From the NCBI GenBank assembly GCA_021742025.1, contig JAIOWT010000011.1, positions 1 to 19,694 of the forward strand: a stretch of DNA of 19,694 bases, in the 5' to 3' direction. The notes under the pieces are model-generated. The model searched no databases, was not told the origin of the DNA, and saw only the letters and a list, made by a program, of their open reading frames with translations. Shown here one piece after another: positions 1-8,195 of the stretch (the first letter of the stretch is position 1; every line of letters starts with the position of its first letter). Source of the DNA: Candidatus Nanopelagicales bacterium (GTDB lineage: Bacteria > Actinomycetota > Actinomycetes > S36-B12 > UBA5976). The translations under genes were made by a program, and so were the position numbers.

Positions 1-2
1 AA

Positions 3-1037
3 ATGTCTAACAACTCGAGCGCTATCTCAGTAAAGAATCTTTGGCAGGTGTTTGGACCTAATCCAGAAAAGATTGTGGGTAGCCCAGATGCTAGCTTGCC
101 GAGAGCTGAACTCAGAGAAAAGACTGGCAATACTGCAGCTGTGCAAGACGTCTCTTTTGATGTTGCCCCTGGTGAAGTATTCGTTGTCATGGGTCTTTCG
201 GGTTCCGGAAAATCAACTCTGGTTCGCTGCTTAACCAGACTTATTGAACCAACATCGGGAAGTGTAGTCCTGGATGGCGAAGACATTATGCAAGCCAATG
301 CCGCTCGACTTCGAGAGTTGCGCCGAACTAAGTTTTCTATGGTGTTTCAGAACTTCGGTTTGTTGCCGCATCGCAAAGTTATTGACAACATTGCATTTGC
401 CCTCGAGGTAAATGGCGTAAGCAAAGAACTGCGTCATGCTCGAGCAAATGAAGTTATTGAATTAGTTGGGCTACAAGGGTTCGCCCATGCCTACCCAGAG
501 CAACTTTCTGGTGGTATGCAACAACGAGTTGGTCTGGCTCGGGCACTGGCAGTAAATCCTGATGTCATGTTCTTGGATGAACCATTCTCAGCCCTTGATC
601 CACTGATTCGTCGCGACATGCAAACAGAAGTTATCCGCCTGCATGAAGAGCTTGGCAAGACCATGGTTTTCATTACGCACGACCTATCCGAAGCGTTAAA
701 GCTTGGTGATCGAATTGCAATTATGCGTGATGGAGCTGTCGTTCAGATGGGTACTGCCGAAGAACTAATTGCTAATCCGGCAGATGCTTATGTTGAAGAC
801 TTCACTCGCGATGTTCCAAAATCACATGTCTTGACAGTTCGAACAATTGCGCGTCCATTAGCCGACACTGAAACCGCAACCGGGCGCACTATTCCAGCAG
901 AAACCATTATTCGTGATGCAACTACTGCTGTTCTTGATGCAAATGGCCCTGTGGCAGTTGTGGCAAATGGAAATGTGATCGGTTACATCAAGTCGCGCGA
1001 CATTTTGCAGGTTGTCGGAGGCGGTACTCACGCATGA
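3..1037 (+). CDS. proV: Glycine betaine/proline-type ABC transporter, ATP-binding subunit
   Basis: ATPase subunit that powers import of betaine or related quaternary amines on the inner face of the membrane. In the 344-residue product I see Walker [10 protein letters not shown] (about 64-72), the Q-loop glutamine at 116, signature LSGGMQQR (168-175), Walker B VMFLDEP (188-194) and the switch histidine in FITHD (226). The N-terminal block with KNLWQVFG and LREKTG is typical of ProV/OpuAA rather than of generic ABC ATPases. After residue about 275 comes a short CBS-like tail ending [11 protein letters not shown]. coli ProV is about 400 residues with two CBS domains, so this tail is shorter. The ATG at base 3 matches the family's usual N terminus, but its ribosome site and promoter lie outside the window. 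The stop overlaps the permease start by 4 bases (ATGA), implying one transcript. The exact substrate cannot be read from the sequence. Confidence 0.93.
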   Translation: MSNNSSAISVKNLWQVFGPNPEKIVGSPDASLPRAELREKTGNTAAVQDVSFDVAPGEVFVVMGLSGSGKSTLVRCLTRLIEPTSGSVVLDGEDIMQANAARLRELRRTKFSMVFQNFGLLPHRKVIDNIAFALEVNGVSKELRHARANEVIELVGLQGFAHAYPEQLSGGMQQRVGLARALAVNPDVMFLDEPFSALDPLIRRDMQTEVIRLHEELGKTMVFITHDLSEALKLGDRIAIMRDGAVVQMGTAEELIANPADAYVEDFTRDVPKSHVLTVRTIARPLADTETATGRTIPAETIIRDATTAVLDANGPVAVVANGNVIGYIKSRDILQVVGGGTHA

Positions 1038-3013
1038 GTGTTCGAACTGAACCAATCATTGCGGCTGCGCCCAAAACAATTCGTCGCAGCTGGTTACTTG
1101 GTGGGCTTATTTTGGTTTGGGTGGTGTTAGCTCAACTACTAAAAGGCAAGGCAACACTTGAACTTCCAGTTCCAGAAAACTCGAAATTTACTGCCTGGGC
1201 TGGCGAAGTCGCTGACTCAATTCGAGGTAACCGAACCGATGGGCTGGCATTTAAGTATTTCTTTAATCCGATACGAGAATTTGTCGACGGATTTGTAAAC
1301 ATCATTCGGGAATTTATAGCAATTCCTAACGGCAACTCAAGCATTCCGGTTCTTGGCTGGCTCGGCGTATTATCTCTTCTTGGATTCGTAGTTTATGCAG
1401 TCTCAAATATTCGAATGGCTTTTGCTGCTATTGCGTTGACGTTTGCCTGTGGCGCCCTTGGCTTGTGGACCGACTCTATGGATACCTTGGCTATGACTTT
1501 TGCTGCAGTGATTTTGTCATTAGCGATTGGTATACCAATTGGAATCTGGGCGGGACTGTCTGATCGCGTCTTGAAAGCCGTGACACCAATCTTGGACCTG
1601 GCGCAGATTTTGCCGACTTTGGTTTACTTAGCTCCCCTGGCACTTTTCTTTTTGATTGGTCCTGCTTCGGCAACTATTGCAACCATGGTTTACAGCATTC
1701 CAATCGCTGTTCGCCTAACAGCGTTTGGAATTCGCGGCGTGCCTACCAGCCCAGTTGAAGCCGGAACTTCAATGGGCACAACCAAGCGGCAATTACTTCA
1801 AAAAGTTCAACTCCCAATGTCATCGCGCACCATCATCATGGGAATAAATCAAACGGTGATGGCCGCACTTTCATTCGTTGTGATTGCTGCCCTCATTGGT
1901 GCTCCTGGTCTTGGTAAACCAGTTATCGATGCTTTGATCATTAGAAATGTGGGCGATGGATTTGTCGCTGGCATTGCAGTGGTGCTCCTGGCAATCATGT
2001 TGGATCGCAGCACCTCGGCTGCGATTTCCCAAAAAGAAACATTTGTCCCACCATCCGATGCAGATCGAAAACGCAGAAAACTCGGATTGGTAACTGCTGG
2101 AATTGCAGCGATCGTTGGAATCGTTCTTTCGCGACAAATGGCGTGGGCGGCATTCTTCCCGAAGCAAATTGATATCAGTGAAACGGTTGCTGATGCATCT
2201 GATGCTTCGGTTACCTGGGTTACTGAGAACATGGAACTCTTGACGACTGGATTTAGTAAGGCAGTAACAGTTGGCGTGCTGAATCCGCTCGAAAGTGTGT
2301 TAGCTAATTCACCTTGGTATCTCACGATCCTGATGATTGGGCTAATCTCACTCGTGCTTGGTGGCATTAGATCTGCAATCGTTTCTGCGTCACTACTACT
2401 TGCGGTCGTTGCTACCGGACTTTGGTACGACACCATGATCACATTCACGCAAACCATCGTGGCAACTTTGCTGACGATGATTGTCGGCGTAGTTCTTGGT
2501 GTCTGGATTGGCAGAAGCGTTCGCGCCGAGCGCGCATTGCGACCAATTCTGGATGCGGGTCAAACCCTGCCAGCGTTCGTTTACCTAATCCCAATGCTTG
2601 GCTTCTTTGGACCATCACGCTTTACTGCAATTGCCACCGGCATCGTCTACTCCATCCCGATTGTGGTCAAAATCGTGGGTCAGGGCATTCGAGAAGTTCC
2701 TGTAAACATGGTGGAAGCGGCAACATCTACCGGTTCCACAAAGTGGCAATTGATAACGAAAGTACAACTTCCAGCCGCAAAGAAGTCCCTGTTACTGGCA
2801 ACTAATCAAGGATTGATATTCGTACTCGCAGTTGTGGTTATCGGCGGCTTTGTAGGCGGTGGTGGCCTTGGCTACTTGGTGCTACTCGGGGCCTCAAAGC
2901 CCGAACTTCAGGGTAAAGGCCTGGTTGCAGGCTTTTGTATCTTGTTGCTCGGCGTGATGATTGACCGAATTGCCCAGTACGCGGTGGCCCGAAATTCGGC
3001 CCCAAAGCACTAG
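1034..3013 (+). CDS. proW: Glycine betaine/proline-type ABC transporter, fused double permease
   Basis: Membrane channel of the importer. The 659-residue protein contains two copies of the binding-protein-dependent permease domain in one chain, roughly residues 105-330 and 425-650. Each copy has the EAA loop that docks on the ATPase: [20 protein letters not shown] (about 241-260) and [20 protein letters not shown] (about 560-579). Each is preceded by matching blocks ([16 protein letters not shown] and [16 protein letters not shown], then VYSIPI). A hydrophobic N-terminal segment (about 18-35) and an extracytoplasmic-looking stretch (40-100) come first; a charged linker (about 335-350) joins the halves. 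E. coli ProW is a single permease of about 350 residues that dimerises, so here the dimer is covalently fused. The two halves differ clearly in both protein and DNA, so the duplication is old. Translation is coupled to proV by an ATGA overlap. Paired with the betaine-type ATPase and binding protein, the assignment is firm. Confidence 0.9.
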   Translation: MSVRTEPIIAAAPKTIRRSWLLGGLILVWVVLAQLLKGKATLELPVPENSKFTAWAGEVADSIRGNRTDGLAFKYFFNPIREFVDGFVNIIREFIAIPNGNSSIPVLGWLGVLSLLGFVVYAVSNIRMAFAAIALTFACGALGLWTDSMDTLAMTFAAVILSLAIGIPIGIWAGLSDRVLKAVTPILDLAQILPTLVYLAPLALFFLIGPASATIATMVYSIPIAVRLTAFGIRGVPTSPVEAGTSMGTTKRQLLQKVQLPMSSRTIIMGINQTVMAALSFVVIAALIGAPGLGKPVIDALIIRNVGDGFVAGIAVVLLAIMLDRSTSAAISQKETFVPPSDADRKRRKLGLVTAGIAAIVGIVLSRQMAWAAFFPKQIDISETVADASDASVTWVTENMELLTTGFSKAVTVGVLNPLESVLANSPWYLTILMIGLISLVLGGIRSAIVSASLLLAVVATGLWYDTMITFTQTIVATLLTMIVGVVLGVWIGRSVRAERALRPILDAGQTLPAFVYLIPMLGFFGPSRFTAIATGIVYSIPIVVKIVGQGIREVPVNMVEAATSTGSTKWQLITKVQLPAAKKSLLLATNQGLIFVLAVVVIGGFVGGGGLGYLVLLGASKPELQGKGLVAGFCILLLGVMIDRIAQYAVARNSAPKH

Positions 3014-3061
3014 ATTTCAAACTAACAAACGTTGGTTTGAAGGACTGTCGCAAGGCAGTTC
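3014..3061 (+). promoter_or_regulatory. Two tandem RNA hairpins between permease and binding-protein genes
   Basis: The 70-base gap before proX folds into two adjacent stems. The first (3016-3041) pairs TTCAAACTAAC with GTTGGTTTGAA, 11 pairs with one G-U, around the loop AAAC. The second (3042-3061) pairs GGACTGTC with GGCAGTTC, 8 pairs including G-U, around the GNRA loop GCAA. No run of T follows, so neither looks like an intrinsic terminator. G-U pairs and a GNRA loop point to RNA structure rather than a protein-bound DNA palindrome. By analogy with malE-malF-type operons, I infer a processing or stability element that raises binding-protein mRNA relative to the permease. This role is not shown by the sequence. 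Confidence 0.6.
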
Positions 3062-3072
3062 ATTTCCTAGCG

Positions 3073-3077
3073 AGGAG
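3073..3077 (+). promoter_or_regulatory. Ribosome binding site of proX
   Basis: AGGAG lies 6 bases before the ATG at 3084. It is the strongest Shine-Dalgarno match near this gene and fixes the start there rather than at an in-frame upstream codon at 2961, which lies inside the permease gene and would bury the signal peptide. Confidence 0.85.
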
Positions 3078-3083
3078 ATAAGA

Positions 3084-4046
3084 ATGGTTCGGAACAAAAG
3101 AGTTGGTGCAAAAGCTTCTGTGCTTGCCGCAGCAGCTGCATTGTTGCTAAGTGCATGTGGTGGCGCAGGCGTAGATGCGGAAGCATCTGATGCACCATCT
3201 ACTGAAGTAGCAGCGTGTGGTTCATACGCAATTGCAATGCATGCTTGGGTTGGTTACACAGCTTCAGCACAGGTCATAACCGAGGTTGCCAAGGCAAACG
3301 GTTGCGATATCTCGCAGGTAACACTTGCTGAAGCAGGCGTAACTTACGATGCAATGGAAAGCGGATCTGTTGACCTAGTTGTTGAAGACTGGGGCGGCGG
3401 CCGTTGGAAAGAATGGGCAGACCGTGGCGCATTAGTTGAAGTTGGTGACAACGGAAACGTCGGCATCATCGGAATGTACGTTCCACAGTGGATGGCTGAT
3501 GAATACCCAGACATCACTGACTCAGCAAACCTAAACAAGTATGCCGATTTGTTCAAGAATGATGAATCAAAGGGTAAGGGTGCTTGGTACGAAGGTCCTC
3601 CGGGATACACCACAATCGGTGAAAAAATGGTCGCAGCCAATGACCTTAACTTCACAGTTCTTCCACAAGGTTCAGAAGCAGCTTTGATTGATGTGTTTAC
3701 AAAGGCAGCAGAAAACAAGACTGCAGCCATTGGTTATTGGTGGACGCCACAGAACTTCCTAGCAAAAGTTCCAATGGCGCGTGTCAATTTCCCAGCTAAT
3801 GACTGGACTGATCCAGAGCAAGCTTCAGGTCTAACCGACTACCCAGAGTTACCTCTGATGAAGTTAGCAACACCTAAGGCACTTGAAGCTAACGATGCTT
3901 TCACCAAGATCGTTAAAAACTTCAAGTGGACAAATGATGACCAGAATGCAGTAGCAGCTGACATCGAATCCGGAACTGATCCTGCAGTTGCAGCTCAGAA
4001 GTGGATCGATGCAAACGCTGACACAGTAGCTGGTTGGCTTAAGTAA
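3084..4046 (+). CDS. proX: Glycine betaine/proline-type ABC transporter, substrate-binding lipoprotein
   Basis: Extracytoplasmic receptor that delivers substrate to the permease. With the start at 3084 the protein has 320 residues and a clear lipoprotein signal: basic MVRNKR, a hydrophobic alanine/leucine core, then the lipobox LLSAC with the lipidated cysteine at 25, so it should be membrane-anchored. The mature part is an OpuAC/ProX-type domain. Candidate residues for the aromatic cage that binds trimethylammonium groups are W55 (MHAWVGYT), W103 (EDWGGG), W168/Y169 (GAWYEGPPGY) and W219/W220 (GYWWTP). These are judged by family resemblance, not by structure. C45 and C74 could form a disulfide. 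It is preceded by two hairpins and followed by a strong terminator, so it is the last gene of the importer operon. Betaine is the likeliest ligand; choline, proline betaine, dimethylglycine or sarcosine are alternatives. Confidence 0.9.
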   Translation: MVRNKRVGAKASVLAAAAALLLSACGGAGVDAEASDAPSTEVAACGSYAIAMHAWVGYTASAQVITEVAKANGCDISQVTLAEAGVTYDAMESGSVDLVVEDWGGGRWKEWADRGALVEVGDNGNVGIIGMYVPQWMADEYPDITDSANLNKYADLFKNDESKGKGAWYEGPPGYTTIGEKMVAANDLNFTVLPQGSEAALIDVFTKAAENKTAAIGYWWTPQNFLAKVPMARVNFPANDWTDPEQASGLTDYPELPLMKLATPKALEANDAFTKIVKNFKWTNDDQNAVAADIESGTDPAVAAQKWIDANADTVAGWLK

Positions 4047-4066
4047 GTCCGACTAATAAGTCACCA

Positions 4067-4106
4067 AAAACTGGTGGGTCCAAGAAATTGGGCCCACCAG
4101 TTTTTT
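4067..4106 (+). terminator. Intrinsic terminator after proX
   Basis: AAAACTGGTGGGTCC (4067-4081) pairs with GGGCCCACCAGTTTT (4090-4104), 15 pairs with one G-U, around the loop AAGAAATT, and runs into six T residues (4101-4106). This is a textbook rho-independent terminator 20 bases after the proX stop. It separates the importer operon from the catabolic operon. Confidence 0.92.
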
Positions 4107-4148
4107 CATTCCGCTTGACCCAAAGGCTTACTAAGAGGACGATTGTCT

Positions 4149-4194
4149 TGTTGCGTACAACGCACTATGTTGCATAGTACGCAACACTATGTTT
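4149..4194 (+). promoter_or_regulatory. Probable promoter and operator of the dmgO-sox operon
   Basis: This segment upstream of dmgO is dense in symmetry. GTTGCATA and TACGCAAC (4169-4185) form a 17-bp near-perfect palindrome. A further direct half-site GTTGCGTA lies at 4150-4157, giving a 10-bp inverted repeat TGTTGCGTAC/GTACGCAACA (4149-4158 and 4177-4186). ACTATG-TTG-CATAGT is nested inside (4164-4178), and CACTATGTT occurs twice, 22 bp apart (4163 and 4185). A plausible sigma-70-type promoter overlaps it: TTGCGT (4151-4156), 16-bp spacer, CATAGT (4173-4178). That predicts transcription starting near 4185, on the edge of the palindrome, so a bound repressor would block it. The regulator is not in the window; an IclR- or GntR-family protein is only a guess from the palindrome style. 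Confidence 0.6.
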
Positions 4195-4214
4195 TCGGCG
4201 AATGAGGGTTACTC

Positions 4215-6638
4215 GTGAAAAAAATCGTAATCATTGGTGGCGGAATTGTTGGCAGTTCACTTGCTGACGAGTTAACAGAACGCGGCTGGACAGATGTAAC
4301 TGTTCTCGAGCAAGGTCCTATGCCCGCACCGGGTGGATCTACCTCTCATGCTCCCGGCTTAGTCCAAAAAGTAACCGGCAACAAGACGCTTGCTGCCATG
4401 GCAGATCAAACGATCAACAAACTTTTAACTATCGAACACGAAGATGGCCCAGGCTTCTACCAAGTTGGCTCATTAGAAATTGCTACTACCCCAGAACGCC
4501 TAAAAGAGTTACACCGTCGAACTGCATGGCTTCACGCATATGGATATGAAGCAGAAGTAATCTCTCCAGAACGCGCAGGCGAACTCCACCCAGTATTAGA
4601 TCCAAAAGCAATTCTTGGCGCGATCTACTGCCCTACCGACGGCATCGCTAAGGCAGTTCGCTCAGTTCAAGCACTACAACGTCTTGCTGAATCTCGTGGT
4701 GCAATTTTCAAGGATCGCACTGAAGTTATTTCGATTGAGCAAGAAGCTGGTCAAGTAACTGGCGTTATGACTGATCAAGGATTCTTCCCGGCAGAAATCG
4801 TAATTTCCTGCGCTGGAATTTGGGGCCCGAAAGTTGGCCGCATGTTTGGTATGGCAAAAGCATTCCAGCCACTTGCCCATCAACTTGCTTGGACTGAAGA
4901 CATTGCCTCGCTTGCAGATCAAACCGAAGAGATCACCATTCCGATTATGCGTCATCAAGGCGAAGATCTTTACTTCCGTCAACGTTTCAATGGCATGGGA
5001 ATTGGTTCGTACTTGCACCGGCCACTCACGGTTGAATCTGAAGAAATCTTGCCGTTCGACAAGGCAGAAATCATGCCAAGCCAGATGACATTCACTGCTC
5101 CTGAATGGGAACCGGTTCAAGGTATTGCTGGAACGGTTCTGCCAGAACTTAAAGATGCCAAAATTGTCGAAGGCATGAATGGCATGTTTTCCTTCACGGT
5201 CGACACTTTCCCACTTATGGGTGAATGGAATGGCCTAAAGGGATTCTGGGTTGCCGAGGCTGTTTGGGTAACGCAGGCCGTTGGCGTTGCTCGGGCCACT
5301 GCCGAATGGATTATCGATGGTCATCCAAAACTTGCAGTTCATGAATGCGATGTAAATCGATTTGAACCACACCAGCTTGGACCAAACCACATTTCAATGC
5401 GCGGTGCGCAGAACTACGTTGAGGTTTACGACATCATTCATCCGTTACAACCAATGGAAAAGCCTCGCCCACTTCGCACAACCGGCTTTTATCATCGCCA
5501 GCAAGAACTTGGTGGTTACTTCCTAGAGGCTTCAGGTTTCGAGCGACCACAGTGGTACGAAGCTAATAAAGATTTAGTTGCTAAGTATCCAACTCCAGCG
5601 CGTGACGAATGGTCAGCTCGTTACTGGTCACCAATCATCGGCGCCGAGGCACAGTACGTTCGTGAAAATGTTGGTCTGTTTGATATCACTGCACTCAAGC
5701 GAATTGAAGTTACTGGCAAGGGTTCCATGGAGTTCTTGATGGAACAAACCACTGGCAAGCTAGATAAGGCGCCAGGCTCAGTTACTTACTGCCTGATGCT
5801 TACAAAGGAAGCTGGGATTCTTTCTGACGTTACTGTTACTCGTCTAGCTGAAACTCATTTCATGATTGGTGCCAACAGTGCGATCGATGTAGCTCGCCTA
5901 AAGTCAGCAGCTCCAGACACAGTTCACATCAAGGATGTAACTTCTGGCACTGTTGGACTTGGTTTGTTCGGGCCACACGCTCGCAAAGTTGTTGAGAAAT
6001 TAACAAATGTAGATGTTTCGAATGAAGCGTTCGGTTACTTCAAGGCCAAGTCACTTTACTTGGATCAAGTTCCAGCAACACTGTGGCGCTTGTCTTACGT
6101 AGGTGAACTAGGTTACGAAATTTACACCGATGCAGACATGGCTCTAAAGCTTTGGGACACGTTGCTAGAAGCTGGAAAAGAATACGGAATCATTCCAGCC
6201 GGACGTGGAGCATTCAACTCAATGCGTCTTGAAAAGGGTTATCGCTCATACGGAACCGACATGACAAGCGAACACAATCCGCATGAAGCGGGCTTGGCAT
6301 TCTCAGTTCGCAAGGGTGGCGGCTACATTGGCGCCGAAGCGTTTGAAGCGCTTGATCCAGCAGCAATTACCAAGAAGTTAGTTTGCCTGGTATTTGATAA
6401 CCCCGAGCACGTTGTGATGGGGAAGGAACCAGTGTTCGTTAATGGCTCCCCTGTTGGCTATACAACTAGTTCCTACTTTGGACATTCAATTGGCAAGCAA
6501 ATTGCTTACGCGTGGTTGCCAATTGACCACACCACTCTTGGTACCCAAGTAACCGTTAAATACTTCGACTTGATGTATTCAGCTGTTGTCAGTGATGACC
6601 CACAGTTCGACCCATCTATGTCCAGACTGCGTTCTTAA
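4215..6638 (+). CDS. dmgO: Dimethylglycine oxidase-like FAD/tetrahydrofolate fusion enzyme
   Basis: Predicted to oxidise N,N-dimethylglycine to sarcosine and transfer the released carbon to tetrahydrofolate as methylene-THF. The 807-residue protein has an N-terminal FAD oxidoreductase domain (about 1-365) with GGGIVG at 8-13 and an acidic E32. H45 in GSTSHAPG sits where this family attaches FAD covalently. H222 (PLAHQ) and Y253 (DLYFR) resemble active-site residues of the Arthrobacter enzyme as I remember it. A middle FAO domain (about 368-470) and a GcvT-like folate-binding part (about 470-800) follow. Overall order and length match dimethylglycine oxidase (about 830 residues). GTG at 4215 is preceded by GAGGG; the ATG at 4202 is out of frame. 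It is first in the operon, 24 bases before soxB. Sarcosine dehydrogenase is the main alternative; the HAPG motif and the separate sarcosine oxidase genes favour dimethylglycine. Confidence 0.85.
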   Translation: MKKIVIIGGGIVGSSLADELTERGWTDVTVLEQGPMPAPGGSTSHAPGLVQKVTGNKTLAAMADQTINKLLTIEHEDGPGFYQVGSLEIATTPERLKELHRRTAWLHAYGYEAEVISPERAGELHPVLDPKAILGAIYCPTDGIAKAVRSVQALQRLAESRGAIFKDRTEVISIEQEAGQVTGVMTDQGFFPAEIVISCAGIWGPKVGRMFGMAKAFQPLAHQLAWTEDIASLADQTEEITIPIMRHQGEDLYFRQRFNGMGIGSYLHRPLTVESEEILPFDKAEIMPSQMTFTAPEWEPVQGIAGTVLPELKDAKIVEGMNGMFSFTVDTFPLMGEWNGLKGFWVAEAVWVTQAVGVARATAEWIIDGHPKLAVHECDVNRFEPHQLGPNHISMRGAQNYVEVYDIIHPLQPMEKPRPLRTTGFYHRQQELGGYFLEASGFERPQWYEANKDLVAKYPTPARDEWSARYWSPIIGAEAQYVRENVGLFDITALKRIEVTGKGSMEFLMEQTTGKLDKAPGSVTYCLMLTKEAGILSDVTVTRLAETHFMIGANSAIDVARLKSAAPDTVHIKDVTSGTVGLGLFGPHARKVVEKLTNVDVSNEAFGYFKAKSLYLDQVPATLWRLSYVGELGYEIYTDADMALKLWDTLLEAGKEYGIIPAGRGAFNSMRLEKGYRSYGTDMTSEHNPHEAGLAFSVRKGGGYIGAEAFEALDPAAITKKLVCLVFDNPEHVVMGKEPVFVNGSPVGYTTSSYFGHSIGKQIAYAWLPIDHTTLGTQVTVKYFDLMYSAVVSDDPQFDPSMSRLRS

Positions 6639-6662
6639 TCCAGCAAAGATAAGGTTTCTGTT

Positions 6663-7904
6663 ATGGCGAATATGACTCGTAGACGTACCGTAGAACTTCC
6701 AGATCACCCAGATTTCCTTTGGGTGGCTGACCAAAAGCCCAAGAAGTCCTACGACGTAATCATCATTGGTGCCGGCGGCCATGGTTTGGCAACTGCTTAC
6801 TACTTAGCTAAGAACCACGGCATCACGAATGTAGCGGTTATTGAAAAGGGTTGGCTTGCCGGCGGAAACATGGGTCGCAACACCACCATCATTCGTTCCA
6901 ATTATCTTTGGGATGAATCAGCAGGTATTTACGATCACTCGCTAAAGCTTTGGGAAAACCTGGAAGCAGAAGTTGGCTATGAAATGTTCTTTAGCCAGCG
7001 CGGTGTCATGACACTTGCCCATAGCGTGAGTGATGTTCGCTCAAAGCAGCGCAACTTCTATGCTAACCATGTAAACGCCGTCGATAGCGTTTGGTTAACT
7101 CCGGAAGAAGTTAAAGAAATCGCACCGATCGTAAACATCAGTGAAGATATTCGCTACCCAGTTATGGGCGCAACGTTCCAACCTCGTGGTGGCATCGCCA
7201 AGCATGACTGGGTTGCCTGGGGTTATGCAAAAGCGGCAGCAGACATGGGTGTTGACATTATTCAGAACTGTGAAGTCACTGGCTTCAAGATTGTCGATGG
7301 CAAAGTTCAAGGAATTAAAACGACGCAAGGTGACATTGCTGCTAACAAAGTGGGAATGGTTGCTGCGGGTCATACTTCGGTCCTTGCAGACATGGCTGGG
7401 TTTGATGTTCCGCTACAGAGTCGTCCATTGCAGGCACTTGTTTCTGAGCTAAACGAACAAGTTTTAGACACAGTCATCATGTCTGGCGCAGTTCACGTCT
7501 ACGTGAGCCAGGCTCATAAGGGCGAACTAGTGATGGGTGCAGGCACTGACTCATACAACTCTTACGCCCAGCGTGGTGGCTTCCATGTGATTGAACATCA
7601 ACTGGCAGCGGCTTGTGAACTTTTCCCAATCTTCGAACGCGCTCACATGCTTCGCACTTGGGGTGGCATTGTCGACATTGCTCCTGATGCTTCACCAATT
7701 ATTGGTCTAACTCCAGTTGAGAATCTATTCATTAACTCCGGTTGGGGCACAGGTGGATTCAAAGCCACACCAGGTTCCGGCTGGGTAATGGCTGCCACCA
7801 TTGCAAGTGGCGAACCAGATGCATTGGCAAAACCATATGCACTTGATCGCTTTATCTCTGGTCACTTGATCGACGAGCACGGCGCTGCCGGCGTGGCCCA
7901 CTAA
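6663..7904 (+). CDS. soxB: Sarcosine oxidase, beta subunit (heterotetrameric)
   Basis: Catalytic flavin subunit of the four-subunit sarcosine oxidase, which demethylates sarcosine to glycine. The 413-residue product has a Rossmann FAD motif GAGGHG at 36-41 with E61 at the end of the second strand. H181 in [14 protein letters not shown] corresponds to the histidine that holds covalent FMN in characterised enzymes (near residue 173-175 there). The C-terminal [16 protein letters not shown] block is typical of the DAO fold in this family. The ATG at 6663 is preceded by AAGG 8 bases upstream; a second ATG at 6672 is worse placed. The length fits the family. The following order soxD-soxA-soxG is the classical actinobacterial and proteobacterial arrangement, which makes the assignment firm. 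Confidence 0.95.
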   Translation: MANMTRRRTVELPDHPDFLWVADQKPKKSYDVIIIGAGGHGLATAYYLAKNHGITNVAVIEKGWLAGGNMGRNTTIIRSNYLWDESAGIYDHSLKLWENLEAEVGYEMFFSQRGVMTLAHSVSDVRSKQRNFYANHVNAVDSVWLTPEEVKEIAPIVNISEDIRYPVMGATFQPRGGIAKHDWVAWGYAKAAADMGVDIIQNCEVTGFKIVDGKVQGIKTTQGDIAANKVGMVAAGHTSVLADMAGFDVPLQSRPLQALVSELNEQVLDTVIMSGAVHVYVSQAHKGELVMGAGTDSYNSYAQRGGFHVIEHQLAAACELFPIFERAHMLRTWGGIVDIAPDASPIIGLTPVENLFINSGWGTGGFKATPGSGWVMAATIASGEPDALAKPYALDRFISGHLIDEHGAAGVAH

Positions 7905-7913
7905 GGAGTAACT

Positions 7914-8195
7914 ATGTTGCATATCCCTTGTCCATACTGTGGTCCGCGCGATGAAACTGAGTTTCACTACGGATCTGAAGCACACGTTGCTTACCCAGAA
8001 AACTCTGCCAACTTAACTGATGAAGAATGGGCCAAGTTCGTTTTCATCCGGTCCAATCCAAAGGGTTGGATGGCCGAGCGTTGGGTCCATAGTGCCGGTT
8101 GTCGCCGTTGGTTCAACGTATGGCGCAACACGATTAACCACGAATTCGGACCGTCCTATAAACCATTCACCCAACAGCCAAAGAGTCCAGCATGA
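7914..8195 (+). CDS. soxD: Sarcosine oxidase, delta subunit
   Basis: Small zinc-binding subunit of the heterotetramer. The 93-residue product has C6 and C9 in IPCPYCGPR, and H59 and C63 in WVHSAGCRRWF, the same positions reported as zinc ligands in studied enzymes. The FxYGxEAxV-like and GWxxERWxH blocks are characteristic of SoxD. Its ribosome site AAGGAG (7903-7908) overlaps the soxB stop codon and lies 5 bases from the ATG. Its stop overlaps the soxA start (ATGA, 8192-8195), so beta, delta and alpha subunits are translationally linked, consistent with fixed stoichiometry. Confidence 0.95.
   Translation: MLHIPCPYCGPRDETEFHYGSEAHVAYPENSANLTDEEWAKFVFIRSNPKGWMAERWVHSAGCRRWFNVWRNTINHEFGPSYKPFTQQPKSPA

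Noticed and set aside
1849..2457. A 202-codon open frame on the minus strand inside proW
   Set aside because: It lies antisense to a well-supported permease, has a serine/threonine-rich low-complexity translation with no family resemblance and no good ribosome site.
3016..3061. Reading the proW-proX hairpins as a terminator or riboswitch
   Set aside because: No T-run follows either stem, and about 70 bases with two simple stems is too small and simple to match a riboswitch class I know.
2961..3083. An upstream extension of proX starting inside proW
   Set aside because: It would add 41 residues ahead of a clear lipoprotein signal peptide; the ATG at 3084 has a strong AGGAG site at proper spacing.
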